NCBI GenBank assembly: GCA_026014515.1
Contig: JAOZIG010000291.1
Coordinates: forward strand, 1-18,753
Length of the DNA stretch: 18,753 nucleotides
Origin: Candidatus Bathyarchaeota archaeon
GTDB taxonomy: Archaea; Thermoproteota; Bathyarchaeia; TCS64
Direction: 5' to 3'
Of the stretch, positions 13,900 through 18,753 are shown piece after piece. Made by a program: the position numbers and the translations under genes. How positions within the stretch are numbered: the first letter of the stretch is position 1; every line of letters starts with the position of its first letter. The notes beneath the pieces are model-generated. The model searched no databases and had not been told where the DNA came from. It saw only the letters and a program-made list of their open reading frames with translations.

Positions 13900-14850
13900 T
13901 AGTATCGCTATGACGATTGGCAGAATTATAATCAGGGGTAGAAAGATAACTGCTTTCCTGTTTATCGATTCAACTCTTATCATGTCCTCTCTATCCATTA
14001 GCCTCATCAAATAGACTGATACCAACAAGCTGTATAGGTGAAGCAGATAAACAGCGAGCATTATCCCGTCAGCAATAGTAAACTCTCCCGTGGGTGGAAT
14101 GCCCCCAAGCAGAGACAAATGGAACGCTGTGGCTGAGAGAAGTGTTGCTACTCCTATCTCGATTCTCTGGGCGGGATTGGTTGGCGATATTAAGAACGTC
14201 AATAAGACTATTGCTGATATTACAGAGATGGGTATGATGTTCTTTAATATCGTTGAGAGAAGAGGACGTCGAATACTAATCTCAAGAACATAACGGGACA
14301 TAAAATTCTCCCCGTCAAACGAGACCTTTTCTGCCCTTGATTCGATTCCTTCAAGGTCCCATCCTACTATCATCATCTCCGGGTTTTCTATAGATGTTAT
14401 TTCGAGAATAATCTCATGATTTGCTAACATAAAATCCATCAATACTTGTATACTGTGGCTGTCAAAGGGATAATTCCCCAGCTCAAAAGGGGCAACAAAA
14501 TCACCTTTCACTCTATAGCCAAACGTAACACTATTCTCTCCATGCTCTTCTACGATCAACCTTACAGATGGTTCCCCGTTAGCAAACTCAAATTGAACAT
14601 CTTCTGCGGTTACCTCTGAAAGGTCCGCTTCAATAATTAATATGAAATCTATATTGAACGTGCTTTCAGCTAGGTCGACTTTCTCCACGCTTCTCAGAAG
14701 AGTAGTTACCCTGACGTTGGGGTCTCCTTCGCTTGCCTCACAGACAATCGATGTGGGTATGGAAACGAGTATTAGTAAGAAGAGGAATCCCGCTATTATT
14801 CGTGGTTTATTATCGATGTTTGGGTGCTTAATTAGGCAAAAAAGGTTCAT
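13888..14850 (-). CDS. Pentameric ligand-gated ion channel homologue (Cys-loop/Pro-loop receptor superfamily)
   Basis: A 320-residue protein. A signal peptide (about 16-37) precedes an extracellular beta domain (about 45-192) and four membrane helices: M1 about 196-222 with P207, M2 about 229-249, M3 about 259-285, M4 about 299-319. Diagnostic points are ELGNYPFDSHSI (127-130, the YPFD Pro-loop), VGWDLE (163-167), SIRRP before M1, and IPP after M2. Aligned by eye with GLIC, the segment from YPFD through M3 is nearly gap-free. M2 shares LLS-T-F with nicotinic receptors; by that register R229 is 0', E231 2', L238 9' and P252 23'. The Cys-loop cysteines are absent, as in other prokaryotic members. 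The beta domain is about 20 residues shorter than in GLIC and lacks the W-x-D and W-x-P motifs. It should form a pentameric, probably cation-selective channel. The ligand is unknown. Confidence 0.88.
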   Translation of the reverse strand: MNLFCLIKHPNIDNKPRIIAGFLFLLILVSIPTSIVCEASEGDPNVRVTTLLRSVEKVDLAESTFNIDFILIIEADLSEVTAEDVQFEFANGEPSVRLIVEEHGENSVTFGYRVKGDFVAPFELGNYPFDSHSIQVLMDFMLANHEIILEITSIENPEMMIVGWDLEGIESRAEKVSFDGENFMSRYVLEISIRRPLLSTILKNIIPISVISAIVLLTFLISPTNPAQRIEIGVATLLSATAFHLSLLGGIPPTGEFTIADGIMLAVYLLHLYSLLVSVYLMRLMDREDMIRVESINRKAVIFLPLIIILPIVIAILINL

Positions 14851-14871
14851 GTATAAACTATTGGTAGCGAC

Positions 14872-14883
14872 GGATAAAATATT
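14872..14883 (-). promoter_or_regulatory. TATA box of the channel gene
   Basis: The minus strand reads AATATTTTATCC, centred about 27 bases before the ATG at 14850. This supports the start that includes the full signal peptide. Confidence 0.6.
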
Positions 14884-14931
14884 CGATTAGATGCAGTCAC
14901 AGGTAACACACGTATTTTTTCTCGTAATTGT

Positions 14932-14957
14932 ATGTGATCTGCTACATTTGATCACAT
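14932..14957. promoter_or_regulatory. Perfect 8-bp inverted repeat between channel and MFS promoters, probable operator
   Basis: ATGTGATC and GATCACAT are separated by 10 bases. The site lies about 45 bases upstream of the MFS TATA box and about 65 bases upstream of the channel TATA box, so one dimeric regulator could act on both divergent genes. A separate 10-base palindrome, TTTAGCTAAA (14969-14978), stands just before the MFS TATA box. Confidence 0.5.
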
Positions 14958-14984
14958 GCTTAACTATTTTTAGCTAAATAACTC

Positions 14985-14992
14985 TTATATAA
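14985..14992 (+). promoter_or_regulatory. TATA box of the second MFS gene
   Basis: TTATATAA is a consensus TATA box centred about 31 bases before the TTG at 15020, predicting a leader of only a few bases. Confidence 0.6.
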
Positions 14993-15019
14993 CCGATGGC
15001 GTCTTTAGGCTAGATTAAA

Positions 15020-16237
15020 TTGGCTGAATTTGTTGGTGAACTAAAAGAGGTCTGGCAACGCCAAAAGAAAAACTGGCGAACAGTAGTAACACGAAACATA
15101 TTCAACAGGTTCTTCAACGAGATAACCCTCCAATACGCCAACATATACATCACACTACTAGGTGCAACACCAGTCCAACTAGGAGCAGTAAACAGCGCCC
15201 TAGGATTCGCACAAGCATTCATCTCACCGCCCCTGGGCATCATCAGAGACCGTTACAATATACGGAAAATATTCCTCGCAGGCGTAGCCCTACTCGTTAC
15301 TGTACCATTGATCTATGCATTGGCCAATGACTGGAGACTCATCGCGTTAGCCATACTCATCTCAGGTCTAGGAATGATGATAGGCTCATGCGTAATCATC
15401 TGCGACCTATCTCTCCCGCCACAGGACCGAGCCACAGGCAAAGCACTCTGTGAAAGCATTGGGGCTCTTCCCACGATTCTAGCTCCAACCGCTGCAGCGT
15501 TGATACTGACCTATCTGGGAGGCATTACAGTTAGGGGTATCAGGGGGCTCTACTGGATACAGTTCGTTGCCCGGATAATCCTGTTCTTCTATGTATACAG
15601 AAACCTCACTGATATCGAAAGAGAGCCAAGAACCACCCAAAACGGCAACCTGATAGCAGACTTCCGGGAAGTATTCGAGCGAGGAACAGCCATCAAACGT
15701 TGGCTATTATTCATGACCCTGAACATGTTCACCATGAGTATGCTCACCACATTCAGATACAATTACGCTTTCGAGGTAAAAGGCGCAACCCAGTTCATAC
15801 TCGGAGGCATCGCCACAGCCATGTTGATAACCGAGACCCTCTTCAGCACTGTAATAGGACGATTCGCTGACAAGATAGGGCGAAAAAAGGCGTTCTACAT
15901 ACTCACCCCCCTATTCAGTCTGGCAAACCTTGTAATGATCTGGGCGCCAAACCCCTTCTGGTTATTGATAGCTGGATTCCTCATGGGGTTCAGAATGATA
16001 GCCGGGTTCAGCTACGGCAGCATGACCCCAGAACTTGTACCAAGCGACTGCATTGGGCGCTGGAGGGGGCTCGTAGGGCTTGTCACTGGGTTAGCATCCA
16101 TTGTTGGCCCCATTGTGGGTGGCTGGATATGGGAAAGCTTTGGACCCAACTGGATATTCATAACAATCGTAGTCGTTGATGTACTGATCCGGTTGCCACT
16201 ACTTTATAGCGTCCCAGAGACACTGAAAAACAAATGA
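15020..16237 (+). CDS. Major facilitator superfamily transporter, multidrug/sugar-efflux-like
   Basis: A 405-residue membrane protein with 12 predicted helices. A cytosolic N-terminus (about 1-28, FVGELKEVWQRQKKNWRTVVTR) is followed by helices with motif A in both halves: GIIRDRYNIRKIF near 74-86 and GRFADKIGRKKAFY near 275-288. The central loop (ERGTAIKRW region, about 215-225) joins the halves. Motif-C-like glycine-rich helix 5 is weak, so antiporter function is not certain, and substrate is unknown. The start is TTG, set by the TATA box about 31 bases upstream. It is divergent from the ligand-gated channel gene and shares the operator-like repeat with it. A functional link, such as export of the channel's ligand, is possible but only inferred from position. 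Confidence 0.85.
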   Translation: MAEFVGELKEVWQRQKKNWRTVVTRNIFNRFFNEITLQYANIYITLLGATPVQLGAVNSALGFAQAFISPPLGIIRDRYNIRKIFLAGVALLVTVPLIYALANDWRLIALAILISGLGMMIGSCVIICDLSLPPQDRATGKALCESIGALPTILAPTAAALILTYLGGITVRGIRGLYWIQFVARIILFFYVYRNLTDIEREPRTTQNGNLIADFREVFERGTAIKRWLLFMTLNMFTMSMLTTFRYNYAFEVKGATQFILGGIATAMLITETLFSTVIGRFADKIGRKKAFYILTPLFSLANLVMIWAPNPFWLLIAGFLMGFRMIAGFSYGSMTPELVPSDCIGRWRGLVGLVTGLASIVGPIVGGWIWESFGPNWIFITIVVVDVLIRLPLLYSVPETLKNK

Positions 16238-16255
16238 GAGTAGAGACTCTACTCT
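16237..16255. terminator. Perfect inverted repeat between convergent genes, possible bidirectional terminator
   Basis: AGAGTAGAG-A-CTCTACTCT has 9-bp arms around one central base. It covers the last base of the MFS stop codon, the whole 11-base gap and the stop codon of the FAH-family gene on the other strand. Only three T follow on the plus strand, so a protein-bound site or a block to convergent transcription is as likely as an intrinsic terminator. Confidence 0.4.
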
Positions 16256-17268
16256 TTAGAAACGATCTTTGTTCTTAACTCACCGACGCCCTCGATCCAA
16301 GCACGTAGCTTGTCACCGGGCTTTAAGAACAGCTTGGGATCAGTCTTACCATCAATCCTTGGTGTCTGATCCATCGCGGTACCGCTACAGGTTCCACCAC
16401 AGATCATATCCCCCGGATAGAAGGGTACATCTCGGCTGAGCCACTCAAGCCACCACTCATAGCCCCTGATGATACTACTCATGTTGCCGTCCTGTCTGAG
16501 TTCATCGTTGACCCACTGTTTCATACCTAGCTTGTATGGGTCCTTTATCTCGTCCTTGGTTACAATGCATGGTCCCATAGGCGCTGAGCCGTCAAAGTTC
16601 TTGGCGAAGAAGAGTCCATCCGGTCCAGAACCAAATGGCATGTCACGGATACTGAGGTCATTGAGAATAGTGTATCCATAGATGTAATCCATGCCATCGG
16701 CTTCCTTGGTGTCCTTAGCGTACTTCCCGATAACCGCTGCAAGCTCAACCTCATAATCCATACGCTTGGTCTTTGATGGGTAAGGTGTCTCAGTGTCTGG
16801 GTCACGGACAAAGCTGCTCTGTTTCCAGAATCCCCATGTCCTGTACTCGCCTTTCTCTACCTGAGCTTTTAGTTCTTCAAGGGTTGTTGTGTCTCCCCTG
16901 AGCATCTTATAGGCATCTATGCTGTGGTCGTAGAAGTTGGCTCCAGCCATAGCTATCTTGTTGCCTCCACTTGGCAGTGGTGCCCTGAGTTTATACTCGT
17001 CTGCCTTGTAGACTAGTTTCTCGCCTTTTGGACCCTCAGTAGCTCCCGCTTTCACGTGGTCGATTGCCTTCTGAGCCTTCTCCAAGCCTTTGTCGCCTTC
17101 CTTAATGAATGCGAGTAGGCAGCTTGGTACCTTGGCGTCTGCCTTGCGCTGTGGGTTTGCTACGCCTTTTGATGCCTTGTAGGCTGCATAGGCGTAGTTT
17201 AGATCAATAACGCTGTTGTCGTCTTGGAGGGCTCCGAGTCTGCCCTCGTTGTACTTTACTAGCTTCAT
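16249..17268 (-). CDS. Fumarylacetoacetate hydrolase (FAH) family protein
   Basis: A 339-residue soluble enzyme of the FAH fold. An N-terminal domain (about 1-100) begins MKLVKYNEGRLGAL, the usual start of the family. The catalytic domain contains IAMAGANFYDHSID near 105, the metal ligands E173 and E175 in MDYEVELAAVIGK and D204 in ILNDLSIRD, K223 in FFAKNFDGSAPMGP, and the C-terminal FYPGDMICGGTCSGTA and LKPGDKLRAWIEGVGEL. Family members bind Mg2+ or Mn2+ and act on 1,3-diketo or beta-keto acids: fumarylacetoacetate, acylpyruvates, oxaloacetate, hydroxyhepta-diene-dioate. An aromatic-degradation cluster is not seen, so acylpyruvate hydrolase or oxaloacetate-related activity is as likely. The TATA box at 17291-17300 gives the ATG start. 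Confidence 0.87.
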   Translation of the reverse strand: MKLVKYNEGRLGALQDDNSVIDLNYAYAAYKASKGVANPQRKADAKVPSCLLAFIKEGDKGLEKAQKAIDHVKAGATEGPKGEKLVYKADEYKLRAPLPSGGNKIAMAGANFYDHSIDAYKMLRGDTTTLEELKAQVEKGEYRTWGFWKQSSFVRDPDTETPYPSKTKRMDYEVELAAVIGKYAKDTKEADGMDYIYGYTILNDLSIRDMPFGSGPDGLFFAKNFDGSAPMGPCIVTKDEIKDPYKLGMKQWVNDELRQDGNMSSIIRGYEWWLEWLSRDVPFYPGDMICGGTCSGTAMDQTPRIDGKTDPKLFLKPGDKLRAWIEGVGELRTKIVSKE

Positions 17269-17290
17269 TCTGGGACATTGTACAGATACC

Positions 17291-17300
17291 CAGATTTAAG
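17291..17300 (-). promoter_or_regulatory. TATA box of the FAH-family gene, overlapping the upstream stop codon
   Basis: The minus strand reads CTTAAATCTG, centred about 28 bases before the ATG at 17268. Its TAA (17298-17296) is the stop codon of the HTH_10 regulator gene. Confidence 0.55.
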
Positions 17301-17994
17301 GCATAGCAGAGCCCCGACTCTTCCTCATATACAATAGAATCTGAGGGATAATGGCCGAGATGAGCTTGTTCTCAGCCTTGTTCAAGTGCTCCTGTAATGT
17401 GGTTCTAGGTACTTTCTCTCTATCCGCGATACTCTGTACATTTGCCTCACGGGGTGTCTGATAGTAGCCGTTATTGTATGCTGCTATAACTGCCTCCATC
17501 TGCTTCTCAGTCAGTTTACCAATCATAGAGTTCAATGGAATCAAATTATCCGAGACCATACCATTGAAAGGCACCATCTCAACCACCTCAAGCGTGAACC
17601 CCTGCGTCTCACCACGCTTCATCAACTCAGTGAATGCCTCATGCTTGAAGACAATAAACCTGTACAGGTTCCAGCCATCCTCGCTGTAAACCGGCATCAG
17701 ATGGAGTATCTCAAGTTCCTGAATATTGTCATGGAGTGTTGTCTCCTTGGCGCATATGCATTTCTGGCTGATCAGTCTGACGCTGCTGCTGATGGGTGTT
17801 TCCTCCAAGACATCATAATAGTCTTTGAACTCGGTGAGGGCTGCTGCTAACTCTTCTGGGGTGTCTGATGTTATCTCGTGTATATCGTTCTGGAAGTTAC
17901 ACCATGTCCAGAGCTTCAAAGATGGATACTTTTCTGTAAGATAATCAATCTGGTTGCCTATTCTGGCTCTTACCTGTATCTCAAAGGCTGGCAT
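17296..17994 (-). CDS. HTH_10 (bacterioopsin-activator-type) transcriptional regulator
   Basis: A 232-residue protein. The C-terminal HTH_10 domain (about 161-213) reads LTEKQMEAVIAAYNNGYY, then SIADREKVPRTTLQEHLNKAENKLI, a close match to the bacterioopsin-activator family found in haloarchaea, Thaumarchaeota and Asgard archaea. The N-terminal 155 residues form the variable sensor region. It holds C32 in TWCNF and a C-x-C pair (C79, C81 in QKCICAK), a possible metal or redox site. The ATG at 17994 is chosen because family proteins start close to this point and a weak A/T element (CAATAACTC) lies about 25 bases upstream; a TTG at 18003 would add three residues. It is flanked by a DUF3795 gene and the FAH gene, both on the same strand. 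Confidence 0.83.
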   Translation of the reverse strand: MPAFEIQVRARIGNQIDYLTEKYPSLKLWTWCNFQNDIHEITSDTPEELAAALTEFKDYYDVLEETPISSSVRLISQKCICAKETTLHDNIQELEILHLMPVYSEDGWNLYRFIVFKHEAFTELMKRGETQGFTLEVVEMVPFNGMVSDNLIPLNSMIGKLTEKQMEAVIAAYNNGYYQTPREANVQSIADREKVPRTTLQEHLNKAENKLISAIIPQILLYMRKSRGSAMP

Positions 17995-18016
17995 AAATAT
18001 CAAAAAAGGGGTTGAG

Positions 18017-18352
18017 TTATTGAGCCTTGCCCAGATTCTTCATCATATCCGTCGGGTTCAGCTTGTAGCCTTTCCAGAGACCATTGAGCTTCTGGCAAGC
18101 GAAATCGCTGCACTCACCACAGTGAGCCACCTTATGCTCTACTGCGCATCCACGGACACCACACTTGAGGGCGTTCTTGAATACAACATCACTCATGCAT
18201 CCATTGCACCGCATATCATCCACAGTTAACGGGTTCTCCGGGCTGCCCCAAGACTTTGCTAGCTCTGTTAATTTCTCTAAATCGTTGGCTTGTGTTGCCT
18301 TGAATGCCTCGCATTCGCTGCAAATCAAGCCGCATGCTCCTATTACTTGCAT
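18017..18352 (-). CDS. DUF3795 cysteine-rich protein
   Basis: A 111-residue protein with ten cysteines (7, 11, 14, 49, 52, 64, 69, 78, 81, 86) in the order typical of DUF3795: CGLICSEC at the N-terminus, RCNGC in the middle, then LKCGVRGCA and HCGECSDFACQKL. The spacing suggests binding of zinc or an iron-sulfur cluster. No enzymatic function is established for the family, which is common in anaerobic archaea and bacteria. There is no signal peptide, so it is cytosolic. A weak TATA-like CTTATGCT lies about 28 bases before the ATG. It ends 22 bases before the preferred start of the HTH_10 regulator, whose sensor domain is also Cys-containing. Confidence 0.85.
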   Translation of the reverse strand: MQVIGACGLICSECEAFKATQANDLEKLTELAKSWGSPENPLTVDDMRCNGCMSDVVFKNALKCGVRGCAVEHKVAHCGECSDFACQKLNGLWKGYKLNPTDMMKNLGKAQ

Positions 18353-18389
18353 GGATGAGTTGAAACCTCATACAAGCATAAGGTTTGTA

Positions 18390-18403
18390 CCGTCATATGA
18401 CGG
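18390..18403. promoter_or_regulatory. Perfect 14-base palindrome upstream of the DUF3795 gene
   Basis: CCGTCATATGACGG is a perfect palindrome in the 52-base gap between two minus-strand genes. A second inverted repeat, AAACCT-N12-AGGTTT (18363-18386), lies next to it and includes the TATA-like element of the DUF3795 gene. The pair looks like operator sites; a role at the 3' end of the upstream gene is also possible. Confidence 0.45.
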
Positions 18404-18404
18404 C

Positions 18405-18753
18405 TCAGAGCTTTCGTTTGAAGACCCATCGCTCGTAGTAAAACCTGTACTCGTCCTCGTCCAGCTCAAACCAGACCTTCATGGGTCCATTCTCGCCACC
18501 ATGAATATAGAACTCGGTCTCCTCAGGGTCATCACTAACAGGTATCAAAGGCGCTGATACTTCCCCAAAGCTTCCCTTCTGGGTGCCCATCAGTATGTTG
18601 CCTTGTGCCTTGATCTCAACCGTGTTGATGTCCCTGTAGCTGGTGTATTTGCCTGATAGTTTTTCGTAGAACAGTTGCTTCTTCAAGTAAGGCAATGCTT
18701 CAACCGGTTCCATGTCCATGAGTAACGCAGCAGCCGCATGTGGGATCACGTTT
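18405..18753 (-). CDS. C-terminal part of a probable serine hydrolase (beta-lactamase-like), partial
   Basis: The reading frame is open to the window edge, so only the last 115 or so residues are seen; a GTG at 18749 is internal and not a start. The segment begins NVIPHAAAALLMDMEPVEALPYL and continues with KLSGKYTSYRDINTVEIKAQGNILMGT, a pattern like the beta-sheet C-terminal domain (GxYxxYRxxxTVEV) that follows the beta-lactamase/penicillin-binding fold in archaeal and bacterial serine hydrolases. The catalytic SxxK domain lies outside the window. The remainder (FYIHGGENGPMKVWFELDEDEYRFYYERWVFKRKL) has the alternating strands of such a domain. Family assignment is therefore moderate. Confidence 0.5.
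   Translation of the reverse strand, partial: NVIPHAAAALLMDMEPVEALPYLKKQLFYEKLSGKYTSYRDINTVEIKAQGNILMGTQKGSFGEVSAPLIPVSDDPEETEFYIHGGENGPMKVWFELDEDEYRFYYERWVFKRKL

Noticed and set aside
14932..14957. TGTGA...TCACA suggested a CRP site
   Set aside because: The half-site spacing is 14 bases rather than 6 and no CRP-type regulator is seen; kept only as a generic operator.

Overview
The window looks like a piece of an archaeal chromosome. Nearly every start codon has an A/T-rich TATA-like box about 20-30 bases upstream and almost no 5' leader. Shine-Dalgarno sequences are nearly absent (a convincing one only inside one operon), and TTG starts are common. The protein families also fit an archaeon: a FilR1/DUF1724-type regulator, an HTH_10 (bacterioopsin-activator-type) regulator, DUF3795, a dCTP-deaminase-fold dUTPase and an SDH_sah protease. 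The mixture and moderate GC would suit an Asgard-type (for example Thorarchaeia-like) genome, but nothing here proves the phylum. No rRNA, tRNA, CRISPR array or insertion sequence was seen.

Layout. 1-92: N-terminal end of a multispanning transporter leaving the window on the minus strand. 287-2930 (minus): M20 metallopeptidase and a membrane-anchored eight-repeat PQQ-like propeller protein. 3029-3622 (plus): YdeI/OmpD-associated family protein. 3612-5614 (minus): alpha/beta hydrolase, 2H phosphoesterase and PPOX-type flavin protein. 5741-6901 (plus): MFS transporter. 6902-7322: gene-free stretch rich in inverted repeats and facing T-tracts. 7323-8253 (minus): membrane protein translationally coupled to a small winged-helix regulator. 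8352-12087 (plus): SDH_sah protease, dUTPase-like protein, argininosuccinate lyase and an exported protein of unknown function. 12084-14850 (minus): ROK kinase, FilR1-type regulator and a pentameric ligand-gated ion channel homologue. 15020-16237 (plus): second MFS transporter, divergent from the channel. 16249-18753 (minus): FAH-family enzyme, HTH_10 regulator, DUF3795 protein and the C-terminal part of a probable serine hydrolase.

The most notable gene is at 13888-14850. It is a compact Cys-loop/Pro-loop receptor homologue with YPFD motif, GWD motif, four membrane helices and an M2 helix that reads gap-free against GLIC and nicotinic receptors. It lacks the extracellular Trp motifs that normally form part of the ligand site. 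It shares an intergenic region containing a perfect 8-bp inverted repeat with a divergent MFS transporter and is followed by a regulator and a ROK kinase.

Two window-wide patterns are not explained by the gene list. First, synonymous third positions run from A/C near the 5' end of many genes to G/T near the 3' end. Second, several minus-strand gene junctions place the stop codon of one gene inside the TATA box of the next. Most genes appear to be transcribed from their own promoter even when closely packed, so the clusters are mainly compact neighbours rather than classical operons; the exception is the membrane protein/regulator pair at 7323-8253.
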